DNA of 64,000 nt from Pseudomonas sputi (GTDB taxonomy: Bacteria > Pseudomonadota > Gammaproteobacteria > Pseudomonadales > Pseudomonadaceae), in assembly GCF_021603585.1 (NCBI RefSeq), contig NZ_BQHI01000002.1, forward strand, positions 418,067 through 482,066. Reading direction: 5' to 3'. The notes under the pieces were generated by a model. The model ran no database searches, had not been told where the DNA came from, and saw only the letters and a program-made list of their open reading frames with translations. Below, piece by piece: positions 55,217-63,582 of the stretch. Every line of letters begins with the position of its first letter. Position 1 is the stretch's first letter. The translations under genes were made by a program, and so were the position numbers.

Positions 55217-56023
55217 ATGCTGCGTCTGAGCGCGCTTTATCGTTACCCGTTGAAATCCGCCAGGGGCGAGGTCCTGCAAGGGATCGGACTGGACAAGCTG
55301 GGGCTTGAGGGCGACCGACGCTGGATGCTGGTGGATGAGGCCAGCGGGCGATTCCTGACCCAGCGTGCCGAAGCGAAGATGAGCCAGCTGTCGGCACTGT
55401 GGAACGCCAGCGGCGGGCTGACGCTCAGCGCGCCGGGGCATTCGGCAATCGATGTTGCCTTGCCCGGCAGCGACGACGATCTGCGTGGCGTGACCATCTG
55501 GCGCGATACCTTGCGCGTACCGGATGCCGGTGAAGAGGCGGCCCGCTGGGTCAGCGATTTCATCGGCAAGCCAACCCGACTGGTACAAGTGCCGCTGGAT
55601 CGCGCCCGTACGACTCAGGCCGGGTACGGCAACGATGACGATCAGGTGGCGTTCGCCGACGGCTTCCCATTGCTGCTGATTGGCGAGGCATCGCTGCAAC
55701 ACCTGTCGCAGGCAGTCGGTCGGCCTCTGGAAATGCTGCGGTTCCGGCCGAATCTGGTGATCGAAGGCAGCGAGGCATATGCCGAGGATGGCTGGAAGCG
55801 GATTCGTATCGGCGATGTCGAGTTCCGGGTGGTCAAGTCCTGCTCGCGGTGCATTCTGACCACGATCGATCCGCAGACCGGTGAGCGCAGCGCCGACCGC
55901 GAACCACTGGCAACCCTGCAAAAGACCCGCGCCCAGGCCGACGGCGCGATGTTCGGCCAGAATCTGGTCAACGACAGCAACGGCCGGCTTGACGTCGGCA
56001 TGCCGGTGGAAATCCTCGAATAA
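55217..56023 (+). CDS. MOSC domain protein, YcbX-like
   Basis: The 268-residue protein has the N-terminal MOSC beta-barrel (LRLSALYRYPLKSARGEVLQGIGLDKLGLEGDRRWMLVDE) and the C-terminal MOSC core with RFRPNLVIEG and the conserved cysteine in VVKSCSRCILTTIDPQTGE. E. coli YcbX binds molybdenum cofactor and reduces N-hydroxylated compounds. It lacks the C-terminal ferredoxin domain found in YcbX itself, so it needs a separate electron donor. The molybdopterin genes 47-50 kb could supply its cofactor. Confidence 0.88.
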   Translation: MLRLSALYRYPLKSARGEVLQGIGLDKLGLEGDRRWMLVDEASGRFLTQRAEAKMSQLSALWNASGGLTLSAPGHSAIDVALPGSDDDLRGVTIWRDTLRVPDAGEEAARWVSDFIGKPTRLVQVPLDRARTTQAGYGNDDDQVAFADGFPLLLIGEASLQHLSQAVGRPLEMLRFRPNLVIEGSEAYAEDGWKRIRIGDVEFRVVKSCSRCILTTIDPQTGERSADREPLATLQKTRAQADGAMFGQNLVNDSNGRLDVGMPVEILE

Positions 56024-56036
56024 CCCGCCAGAAACG

Positions 56037-56070
56037 AAAAATGCCCGTGTCCTTGGACACGGGCATTTTT
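56037..56070. terminator. Bidirectional terminator
   Basis: AAAAATGCCCGTGTCC and GGACACGGGCATTTTT form a perfect stem with a very short loop. It separates the convergent MOSC and ppnP genes. Confidence 0.95.
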
Positions 56071-56093
56071 CATGACCGCAGGAAACCGGGGTT

Positions 56094-56378
56094 TCAGCCG
56101 CGGTATTCGCACAGGTAAGCGGTGTCGACGGCCACTTTCAGCTGGAACTTGCTGTTGGCTGGCACGTTGAACTGGCTGCCGGCGGCGAAGGTTTCCCAGT
56201 CGCTGCTGTCCGGCAGTTTGACGGTCAAGGCGCCCGAAACCACGTGCATGATTTCACGCTGGCTGGTGCCGAATTCGTATTCGCCCGGGGCCATGACGCC
56301 GATGGTCGCAGGGCCTTCAGCAGTGCCAAAAGCGATCGACTTGACGGTGCCGTCGAAGTACTCGTTGACTTTGAACAT
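56094..56378 (-). CDS. ppnP: Pyrimidine/purine nucleoside phosphorylase PpnP
   Basis: The 94-residue protein matches the small cupin-fold PpnP (DUF1255, YaiE), which phosphorolytically cleaves many nucleosides. [39 protein letters not shown] and the end [17 protein letters not shown] are almost diagnostic. The start MFKVNEYF is used; the ribosome binding site GAGAGGAAT lies just upstream. Confidence 0.95.
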   Translation of the reverse strand: MFKVNEYFDGTVKSIAFGTAEGPATIGVMAPGEYEFGTSQREIMHVVSGALTVKLPDSSDWETFAAGSQFNVPANSKFQLKVAVDTAYLCEYRG

Positions 56379-56459
56379 GGGCGATTCCTCTCGAAAAGGG
56401 CTTAAAAGGGTTAAAAAGGGCCGACCAGTATGCACAAGGCTCCGGGCGTCGTCATCTGT

Positions 56460-57002
56460 CTAGAGCGGCAAAACCAGCGGCAGCAGGCGTGCGGTATTGC
56501 GCGCATCTTCCAGCGCTCGGTGCTGCTGACCGCTGAATTGCATCCCCGCCAGTTGCAACGCGCCATTGAGGCCCAGAGGCCGTTCGAGGCGGCGGGCCTT
56601 GGCAAAACGCTGTTTGAGGTTCATGTGCGGCACCCGGCTTAGCGCGCTGTCGAGTTGCAGGCGCTGCCATTCCTGAAGCAACTGCTTGCGGTCGTAATCG
56701 CCCCAGCTGGCCCAGCCTTCCAGGCGTGTCTGGTGCTGGCCAAGCCAGCGCTCGAAGGCCGGCCAGACGTCGCTCAACGGCTGCGCCGCGTCAATGCTGG
56801 CCTGGGTGATGTGCGTGAGTTCCCGGCAAAAGGACGTCAACAAGGGACGCCGCGTCGGTTTGACGAAGCGCTGAAAGTGATCCTGCTCGCGCCCGGCGCG
56901 ATCCACCAGGGTCGCGCCGATCTCGATGATCTCCATTTCCGTAACCGGCCAGCCACCCTCATCGGTGGTGGCTTCCAGATCTATGACCAGCCAATGGGGC
57001 AT
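56460..57002 (-). CDS. DEDDh-type 3'-5' exonuclease
   Basis: The 180-residue protein has the exonuclease motifs in order: VIDLEATTDEGGW (Exo I, DxE), SWGDYDRKQLLQ (Exo II) and HRALEDARNTARLL (Exo III, H-x4-D). The longer N-terminal loop and RELTHITQASIDAAQPL are like the ERI-1/inhibitor-of-KinA-type exonuclease group rather than DnaQ. Substrate and role are unknown. The next gene upstream on this strand is atuF-independent ppnP only by distance; both read to the left. Confidence 0.88.
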   Translation of the reverse strand: MPHWLVIDLEATTDEGGWPVTEMEIIEIGATLVDRAGREQDHFQRFVKPTRRPLLTSFCRELTHITQASIDAAQPLSDVWPAFERWLGQHQTRLEGWASWGDYDRKQLLQEWQRLQLDSALSRVPHMNLKQRFAKARRLERPLGLNGALQLAGMQFSGQQHRALEDARNTARLLPLVLPL

Positions 57003-57071
57003 CGCAGGGTTCCTGATTTCCGCGTCCTGATTATTCAGAGCGTAGTCAAACCTTGCGGATGCGCGCGGTGA

Positions 57072-59033
57072 CTACTCGACCTGCAACAGAACCTGACGAT
57101 TTTTCACCTGATCGCCGACCTTGACCTGCACCCGCTTGAGCACGCCATCGATGCCGGCCTTGAGCGGGTGCTCCATTTTCATCGCTTCCAGCACCACCAG
57201 CAGCTGCCCCTTGCTGACCGGGCTGCCCTCGCTGACGAGCACATCGATGATGGCGCCATCCATCGGGGCTTTCAACGTGCCGGAACTGACGCTGGTCTGA
57301 CTGTCGATCACCGCGTGAGTTCGATCCTCCAGAGGCAGGCTGCCTGGACGGGTGAACAGCCAGAGCCGGTCGTCGCGCAGACGATAGGCATGGCGCTGGC
57401 GCAGGCCATCGATTTCCAGCGTCACAGCCCCGGCGGTGTGCTCGACCCGTTTGAGTTCGATGATGCGTTCGACGACCTGCACCTCAAACGTGTTATTCGG
57501 ATGGGTGCGAAGGTGCACGTTCCAGTCGCGAGCGTCGAGGCCTATGCGATAGAACAACGGCGCGCCAGCGTTGTTGCGCCATCCGGACAACGGCGCGCGG
57601 TGTCGCTGTGCGGCGGATTGGTAAAACAGCACCGCTGCGACGGCCAGTTCTTCGGCACTGGGCGAATAGTCGCGCAGGCAGTCGTGATCAGCGAAGTACT
57701 GCGGGATGAAACCAGTGCCGAATTCCCCGCGGATGAACTGCGGATGCTGCAACAGGCTGGCGAGCAGCCGCTGATTGCTCTGTACACCCAGCAACACGCT
57801 GTCCTGCACGGCGCGCAGCAGCTTGCGCCGGGCCTCTTCACGGGTTGCGCCGTGGGCGATCAGTTTGCCGAGCATCGGGTCGTAGAACGCTGAGATCGAC
57901 TGGCCTTCGATCAGGCCGTGATCGACCCGCGCGCCGCGATCCAGTGCCGGCGCCCAGGCTTCGATACGTCCGGTCTGCGGAAGAAAACCCTGGGCCGGAT
58001 CTTCGGCGTAGAGGCGCACTTCCATCGCGTGGCCATCGAGTTTCACCTGCGCCTGGGTCAGCGGCAGCGGCTGGCCTTCGGCGACCGACAGCTGCCACGC
58101 CACCAGATCCAGCCCGGTAATCAGTTCAGTCACCGGATGCTCGACCTGCAACCGGGTGTTCATCTCCAGAAAGTAGAATCGGCCATTGGCATCAAGCAAA
58201 AACTCCACGGTGCCGGCGCCGACGTAGTTCACCGCACGCCCGGCCTTGAGCGCCGCTTCGCCCATCGCCTGACGCAGGTCTTCGGTCATCACCGGGCACG
58301 GCGCTTCTTCGATGACTTTCTGGTGGCGACGCTGTATCGAACAGTCGCGCTCGCCGAGGTAGATCAGGTTGCCGTGGTGATCGCCGAACAGTTGCACCTC
58401 TACATGACGCGGCTCGATCAACGCCTGTTCGAGGATCAGTTCGTCGCTACCGAAACCGTTCAAGGCTTCGGAGCGGGCCGTGCGCAATTGCGCCGGCAGT
58501 TCCTCGGCGCTGTGCACCAGACGCATGCCGCGCCCGCCACCGCCGGCGCTGGCCTTGATCATCAACGGGTAACCGATGCGCTCGGCTTCACGGGTCAGGG
58601 TCTCGTCGTCCTGCTCGGCGCCTTGATAGCCGGCGATGCATGGGACGCCGGCAGCGAGCATGGCGATTTTCGACTGGCGTTTGCTGCCCATCAGTTCGAT
58701 GGCTTCGACGCTGGGGCCGATGAACGTCAGGCCGGCCTGTTCGCAGGCGCGGGCGAAGTCGGCATTTTCCGAGAGAAAACCATAGCCGGGGTGGATGGCA
58801 TCGGCACCGCTGCGCCGAGCAGCGTCGAGGATCCCCGGGATGTTCAGGTAGGACTGTTGCACCGGTGCAGGGCCGATGTTCACAGCCTCATCCGCCATTT
58901 GGACATGCAGCGCATCGGCGTCGGCGTCGCTGAAAACGGCGACCGTGCGATAACCGAGCGCCTGGGCGGTGCGCTGGATGCGGCAGGCGATTTCACCGCG
59001 GTTGGCGATCAGGATTTTGTGAAAGGCGGGCAT
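57072..59033 (-). CDS. atuF: Geranyl-CoA carboxylase alpha (biotin) subunit, AtuF-type
   Basis: The 653-residue protein is a biotin carboxylase fused to a biotin carrier. ILIANRGEIACRIQRTAQALGYRTVAVFSDADADALH starts the carboxylase; GGGGRGMRLV is the ATP-grasp glycine loop, and EMNTRLQVEHPVTE is the active-site segment. VVLEAMKMEHPLKAG near the C-terminus holds the biotinylated lysine. Sequence alone fits 3-methylcrotonyl- or geranyl-CoA carboxylase; the gene order atuA-B-C-D-E-F indicates the latter, which carboxylates cis-geranyl-CoA in citronellol and geraniol breakdown. Confidence 0.9.
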   Translation of the reverse strand: MPAFHKILIANRGEIACRIQRTAQALGYRTVAVFSDADADALHVQMADEAVNIGPAPVQQSYLNIPGILDAARRSGADAIHPGYGFLSENADFARACEQAGLTFIGPSVEAIELMGSKRQSKIAMLAAGVPCIAGYQGAEQDDETLTREAERIGYPLMIKASAGGGGRGMRLVHSAEELPAQLRTARSEALNGFGSDELILEQALIEPRHVEVQLFGDHHGNLIYLGERDCSIQRRHQKVIEEAPCPVMTEDLRQAMGEAALKAGRAVNYVGAGTVEFLLDANGRFYFLEMNTRLQVEHPVTELITGLDLVAWQLSVAEGQPLPLTQAQVKLDGHAMEVRLYAEDPAQGFLPQTGRIEAWAPALDRGARVDHGLIEGQSISAFYDPMLGKLIAHGATREEARRKLLRAVQDSVLLGVQSNQRLLASLLQHPQFIRGEFGTGFIPQYFADHDCLRDYSPSAEELAVAAVLFYQSAAQRHRAPLSGWRNNAGAPLFYRIGLDARDWNVHLRTHPNNTFEVQVVERIIELKRVEHTAGAVTLEIDGLRQRHAYRLRDDRLWLFTRPGSLPLEDRTHAVIDSQTSVSSGTLKAPMDGAIIDVLVSEGSPVSKGQLLVVLEAMKMEHPLKAGIDGVLKRVQVKVGDQVKNRQVLLQVE

Positions 59034-59069
59034 GGCGGTTTTCCTGAATGTGGCGGTGGATTGAAGGGC

Positions 59070-59100
59070 CTTATCGCGAGCAAGCTCGCTCCCGCAGGGT
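59070..59100. repeat. REP-like element of the P. fluorescens type
   Basis: The sequence contains TTATCGCGAGCAAGCTCGCT followed by CCCGCAGGGT, matching the repetitive extragenic palindromes common in P. fluorescens-group genomes; the core GCGAGCAAGCTCGC is palindromic. It occupies the 66-base gap between atuE and atuF and could affect the mRNA between them. Confidence 0.8.
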
Positions 59101-59897
59101 CACGTGCTCCATCCGGGTTTGCGCTTCTGCACAAACGCCATCGTGCCTTCGATCCCTTCGGCGCCGGTCACGGCTTCGCTGAACCACTGCGCCGCTTCGT
59201 CCAGCAACTCACTCGACGGTTGGCCGGCGCTGGCCAGCAGCAGTTTTTTGGTCATGGCATTCGCTTCGGGCGCGCAGCACAGGACATGGTCGAGCACTTC
59301 ATCCAGCCGCTCGGCGAGCGCCTGCGGATCCTGCTCGACAAAATGCACCAACCCCAGACGCCGGGCCTGATGGCCGTCGAAGCGGGCGGCGGTCAGGGCC
59401 AGGCGTCGGGTCTCGGTCAGGCCGATACGCTGTACTACGAAAGGCGCGATCTGCGCCGGCAGCAAGCCGAGGCTGGTTTCCGGCAAACCGAATTGCGCTT
59501 GATGGTCGGCGATGGCGATATCGCTGACACAGGTCAGGCCAAAGCCGCCCCCGAGCACCGCGCCCTGCAACACCGTGATCAGCACTTGCGGCGCGTGCTG
59601 CGCTTCTTCCAGCAACGACCCGAACGCTCGGTTCAGGTCGCGATAGGCATCACTGCCCTGAGCGCGGGCGTTGGCCATGTCCTTGATGTCACCGCCGGCG
59701 CAGAAATGTCCGCCGGCACCGCTGAGCACCAGTGCGCGAAGGCTGCGGTCATCGCGCCCGCTGGCCAGCACGGCACGCAACTCGGCGACCATTTGCAGGC
59801 TCATGGCGTTGCGGCTTTCCGGGCGATTGAGGGTGATGTGCAACACGCCGTTGTGCCGTTCCAGCAGCAGCGTCTGGCAATCGGGCAGGGCGCTCAT
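59100..59897 (-). CDS. atuE: Isohexenylglutaconyl-CoA hydratase, AtuE-type (crotonase family)
   Basis: The 265-residue crotonase hydrates isohexenylglutaconyl-CoA in the Atu pathway. VLSGAGGHFCAGGDIKDMA and VLITVLQGAVLGGGFGLTCVSDIAIADHQAQFGLPETSLGLLPAQIAPFV contain the oxyanion-hole segments and the glutamate of the second one (PETSLG). The start MSALPDCQ at 59897 overlaps the stop of atuD in ATGA; a longer frame overlapping atuD is not supported. The function is assigned from gene order; a 3-methylglutaconyl-CoA hydratase is the alternative. Confidence 0.88.
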   Translation of the reverse strand: MSALPDCQTLLLERHNGVLHITLNRPESRNAMSLQMVAELRAVLASGRDDRSLRALVLSGAGGHFCAGGDIKDMANARAQGSDAYRDLNRAFGSLLEEAQHAPQVLITVLQGAVLGGGFGLTCVSDIAIADHQAQFGLPETSLGLLPAQIAPFVVQRIGLTETRRLALTAARFDGHQARRLGLVHFVEQDPQALAERLDEVLDHVLCCAPEANAMTKKLLLASAGQPSSELLDEAAQWFSEAVTGAEGIEGTMAFVQKRKPGWST

Positions 59898-61051
59898 TTC
59901 TTTTTCCCCGGCAGGATGCCCATCAGTTTGCAGATGATCCCCAGCATGATTTCGTCGGCACCGCCGCCAATCGACACCAGCCGCACGTCGCGGTAGGCGC
60001 GGGCCACCGGGTTGTCCCACATGAAGCCCATGCCGCCCCAATATTGCAGGCAACTGTCGCTGACTTCACGACCGAGGCGCCCGGCCTTGAGCTTGGCCAT
60101 CGAGGCCAGTCGGGTGACGTCCTGACCTTTGACGTATTGCTCGGTGGCCTGATAGACCAGCGCCCGCAGGCATTCGATTTCGGTCTGCAATTCGGCGAGG
60201 CGGAAGTGAATCACCTGATTGTCGATCAGCGCATGGCCGAAGGTTTTGCGCTCCTTGCAGTACTCGATGGTGCTGTCGACGCAGTATTCCAGGCCCTTGA
60301 TCATGTTGGCCGCACCGAACAGGCGTTCCTCCTGGAACTGCAGCATCTGCATCATGAACCCGGCGCCTTCGTGGCCGATGCGATTGCGCTGGGGCACGCG
60401 CACGTTGTCGAAAAACACCTGGGCGGTTTCCGAGCTTCGCATGCCGAGCTTGTCGAGGTGCGAACTGAGGCTGATGCCCGGCGTGTTCATCGGCACCATG
60501 ATCAGCGATTTGTTGATATGCGGCTTGTCGTCCGAGGTGTTGGCCAGCAGGCAGATGAAGTCGGCGCTTGGCGAGTTGGTGATCCACATCTTGCTGCCGT
60601 TGATCACATAGTCGTCGCCATCCTTGCGCGCGGTGGTCTTGAGTCCGGCGACATCGGAGCCGGCGCCGACTTCCGAGACGCCGATGCAGCCCACCTGCTC
60701 GCCGGTGATCGCCGGGCGCAGGAACTCTTCGCGCAATTCATCGGAGCCGAAACGGGCGAGGGCCGGGGTGCACATGTCGGTCTGCACGCCGATCGACATC
60801 GGAATGCCGCCGCAGTGGATAGTGCCGAACTCTTCGGCCGCGACGATCGAATAGCTGTAATCCAGGCCCATGCCGCCGAATTTTTCCGGTTTGGAAATCC
60901 CCAGCAGACCGAGGTCGCCGGCCTTGCGGAAAATCTCGTGGATCGGAAAGCGCCCGGCCTTTTCCCATTCTTCGACGTGGGGGTTGATCTCGTGCTCGAC
61001 GAACTGGCGGACGGTACGGCGCAGCGCTTCGTGTTCCGGGGTGAAGATCAT
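59894..61051 (-). CDS. atuD: Citronellyl-CoA dehydrogenase, AtuD-type
   Basis: The 385-residue acyl-CoA dehydrogenase introduces the double bond into citronellyl-CoA. GISKPEKFGGMGLDYSY, CIGVSEVGAGSDVAGLKTTA (FAD/substrate loop), MWITNSPSADF and YCKERKTFGHALIDNQVIHFRLAELQTEIE are family segments. The late motif reads VRLVSIGGGADEIML where most dehydrogenases have a catalytic Glu (EGTNEI); the Glu in FQEERLFGAANM fits the isovaleryl-CoA-dehydrogenase position instead. Gene order supports AtuD. Confidence 0.9.
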   Translation of the reverse strand: MIFTPEHEALRRTVRQFVEHEINPHVEEWEKAGRFPIHEIFRKAGDLGLLGISKPEKFGGMGLDYSYSIVAAEEFGTIHCGGIPMSIGVQTDMCTPALARFGSDELREEFLRPAITGEQVGCIGVSEVGAGSDVAGLKTTARKDGDDYVINGSKMWITNSPSADFICLLANTSDDKPHINKSLIMVPMNTPGISLSSHLDKLGMRSSETAQVFFDNVRVPQRNRIGHEGAGFMMQMLQFQEERLFGAANMIKGLEYCVDSTIEYCKERKTFGHALIDNQVIHFRLAELQTEIECLRALVYQATEQYVKGQDVTRLASMAKLKAGRLGREVSDSCLQYWGGMGFMWDNPVARAYRDVRLVSIGGGADEIMLGIICKLMGILPGKKK

Positions 61052-61080
61052 TTTTATTGTTCTCCTTTAATCCGTGGCGG

Positions 61081-62697
61081 TCAGAACCGGCTGACGCCGA
61101 AGCTGTTGGGTTGCAGCGTGCGCACGTCGGCTTCGTGGCAGATGTCCAGCAAGTACCCGAGCAAGGTGCGGGTGTCGCGCGGATCGATCAGCCCGTCGTC
61201 CCACAGGTTGGCGCTGCCGTAGAGGGCGGTGGACTGGCTGTCGAGCTTCTGCGCGGTGACCTGCTCCAGCATGTCGAGCATTTTCGGATCGGGCACCAGA
61301 CCGTCCTTGAGCTGCTTGGCTTCGGTGACGATGCGCAACACCTTGCCGGCCTGGGCGCCGCCCATCACCGCCGTGCGGCTGTTGGGCCAGGCGAAGATGA
61401 AGCGCGGATCGAGCCCGCGTCCGCACATTGCGTAGTTGCCCGCGCCGTAGGAGCCGCCCACCACGATCGTCAGTTTCGGCACCCGTGCATTGGCCACGGC
61501 CTGGATCAGTTTCGAGCCGTGCTTGATCACGCCGTGCTGTTCCGATTCGGTGCCGACCATGAAGCCGGTGGTGTTGTGGAAAAACAGCAGCGGCGTCTGG
61601 CTCTGGTCGCACAGTTGAATGAACTGCGCCGCCTTGCTCGCACCATTGGGCGTGATCGGGCCGTTGTTGCCGATGAAGCCGCAGGCGCGGCCCTGAATCT
61701 TCAGGTGGCCGCAAACGGTCTGCTGATCGAACTCGCCCTTGAACTCCAGGAAGCGCGATTCATCGGCGATTCGCGCAATGATTTCGCGCACGTCGTAGGG
61801 TTTTTTCGGATCGTCCGGGATCAGCCCCAGCAATTCGTCGATGGGGTACAGCGGCTCCTTGAATGGCGGTTCGGGCAGCCACGGCAATTGCTCGTTCCAG
61901 TTCAGCAGGCTGACGATTTCCCGCACCTGACGCACGCCGTCGGCATCGTTTTCGGCCAGGTATTCGGCGGTGCCGGCGACTTGCGCGTGCATCTCGGCAC
62001 CGCCCAGTTCTTCGTCGGTGGCCACTTCACCGGTCGCCGCTTTAAGCAACGGCGGGCCGGCGAGAAACAGCTTGGCCTTGCCGCGCACCACCACCACGTA
62101 ATCCGACAATCCCGGCTGATAGGCGCCGCCGGCGGTGGCCGAGCCGTGCACCACGGTGATCTGCGGCAGGCCCATGGCGGACATGCGTGCCTGATTGGCA
62201 AAACTGCGCGCGCCTTCGACGAAAATGTCTGCCGCGTAATTGAGGTTGGCGCCGCCGCTTTCGGCGAGGGTGATCACCGGCAGTTTGTTTTCCTGGGCGA
62301 TCTGTTGCAGGCGCAGGGATTTTTTCAGACCCGTCGGGGAAATCGTTCCGCCCTTGATCGCACTGTTGTTCGCCACGATCAAGGCGCGCACGCCGGACAC
62401 GTAACCGATGCCGGCGATCAAGCCGCCACCGGCCGAACTGCCGTCCTTGTCGTCGTGCAGTTTGTAGCCGGCCAGGCTCGCCAGTTCGAGGAACGGCGCG
62501 CCAGGGTCGAGCAACAGATTCAGGCGTTCACGGGGCAGCAATTGTCCGCGCTTTTCGAATTTCGGTTTGGCCTCGGCGGCCTTGTTCAGCAGGTTCTGTT
62601 CGAGCTGCTGAACGTGCTCGATGGCGGCGAGCATCGCTGCGCGGTTGCGGGCGAAGGCTTCGCTGTGCGGGTCGAGTCGGGATTGAATGACCGGCAT
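61081..62697 (-). CDS. atuC: Geranyl-CoA carboxylase beta (carboxyltransferase) subunit, AtuC-type
   Basis: The 538-residue carboxyltransferase pairs with AtuF. RERLNLLLDPGAPFLELASLAGY, the segment ITLAESGGANLNYAADIFVEG, and the C-terminal half with GFIGNNGPITPNGASKAAQFIQLCDQ, FFHNTTGFMVGTESEQHGVIKHGSKL and VVGGSYGAGNYAMCGRGLDPRFIFAWPNSRTAVMGG are typical of acyl-CoA carboxylase beta subunits of the MCC/GCC group. GCC versus MCC is decided here by the atu context. It ends 29 bases before the atuD start. Confidence 0.92.
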   Translation of the reverse strand: MPVIQSRLDPHSEAFARNRAAMLAAIEHVQQLEQNLLNKAAEAKPKFEKRGQLLPRERLNLLLDPGAPFLELASLAGYKLHDDKDGSSAGGGLIAGIGYVSGVRALIVANNSAIKGGTISPTGLKKSLRLQQIAQENKLPVITLAESGGANLNYAADIFVEGARSFANQARMSAMGLPQITVVHGSATAGGAYQPGLSDYVVVVRGKAKLFLAGPPLLKAATGEVATDEELGGAEMHAQVAGTAEYLAENDADGVRQVREIVSLLNWNEQLPWLPEPPFKEPLYPIDELLGLIPDDPKKPYDVREIIARIADESRFLEFKGEFDQQTVCGHLKIQGRACGFIGNNGPITPNGASKAAQFIQLCDQSQTPLLFFHNTTGFMVGTESEQHGVIKHGSKLIQAVANARVPKLTIVVGGSYGAGNYAMCGRGLDPRFIFAWPNSRTAVMGGAQAGKVLRIVTEAKQLKDGLVPDPKMLDMLEQVTAQKLDSQSTALYGSANLWDDGLIDPRDTRTLLGYLLDICHEADVRTLQPNSFGVSRF

Positions 62698-62700
62698 GGC

Positions 62701-63570
62701 TTACTCCTTGTCCTTCAAGACATCCGGCATGTAGGCCCGGTGAAAACCGTTGAAGGATTCGCTGTGTGTTGCCTTGTGCAACGGCCAGGCGCGACTGCCC
62801 AGACTGGCCGCGCCGTCGATGCGCAAGGTGCTGCCGCTGATGAACGCGGCTGCGGGGCTGAGCAGAAACACGATCGCCGCGCTGACTTCCGATTCGGTGC
62901 CGATGCGCTTGAGCGGCACGTGTTCGCGCAAGGTCGGGATGACCGCCTTGAACGCGCCTTCGTAAGTGTCCATGCCGCTGGAGGCGATCCAGCCCGGCGC
63001 TACCGCATTCACCCGCACCCCGGCGTAACCCCATTCGAACGCTGCGGTCTTGGTGAAGTTGTCCATGCCCGAACGCGCGGCGCCGGAGTGGCCCATGCCG
63101 GGCATGCCGCCCCACATGTCGGCGAGCATGTTGACGATGCTGCCGCCGTGTTTGCTCATCGACTGGTTGAACACTTCCCGGGCCATCAGGAAACCGCCGA
63201 CCAGATTGGTGCGCAGCACGGTTTCGAAACCTTTCTGATTGATCGAGGCCAAGGGCGAGGGGTACTGGCCGCCGGCATTGTTGACCAGCCCGTGGATCGG
63301 TCCGTGTTCGCGGATCAGTTCGCTGACCAGCGCTTTCACCGCTTCTTCGTCACGAATGTCGCAGGCCTTCCAGTGCGCTCGACCGCCGTCCTCGGCAATC
63401 TCGGCAGCGACGGTTTGCAGCTTTTCCGGCTTGCGCCCGACCAGCACCACGGTGGCCCCGAGCGCCGCCAGTTCATGGGCGGTGCAACGTCCGATGCCGC
63501 TGCCGCCCCCGGTGACGATGACCGTCTGACCACTGAACAGGTCAGCCCTGAAAATCGATTCGAACGCCAT
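62701..63570 (-). CDS. atuB: Short-chain dehydrogenase, AtuB-type
   Basis: The 289-residue protein has the SDR cofactor motif VIVTGGGSGIGRCTAHELAALGA, the acidic substitution region, LVNNAGGQYPSPLASINQKGF (NNAG) and VRVNAVAPGWIASSGMDTYEG. The usual catalytic YxxxK is not seen; the place reads GMGHSGAARSGMDNFTKT, as in the 2,4-dienoyl-CoA-reductase-like group of SDRs. Family members reduce or oxidise CoA esters. In the Atu pathway it may oxidise the terpene alcohol or aldehyde or an acyl-CoA; its exact step is unsettled. Confidence 0.88.
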   Translation of the reverse strand: MAFESIFRADLFSGQTVIVTGGGSGIGRCTAHELAALGATVVLVGRKPEKLQTVAAEIAEDGGRAHWKACDIRDEEAVKALVSELIREHGPIHGLVNNAGGQYPSPLASINQKGFETVLRTNLVGGFLMAREVFNQSMSKHGGSIVNMLADMWGGMPGMGHSGAARSGMDNFTKTAAFEWGYAGVRVNAVAPGWIASSGMDTYEGAFKAVIPTLREHVPLKRIGTESEVSAAIVFLLSPAAAFISGSTLRIDGAASLGSRAWPLHKATHSESFNGFHRAYMPDVLKDKE

Positions 63571-63582
63571 GGTGCCAATCCT

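Noticed and set aside
57918-59996. A long plus-strand open frame opposite atuF and atuE (about 690 codons)
   Set aside because: It is a shadow of the two atu genes; its composition is arginine- and histidine-rich and without domains.
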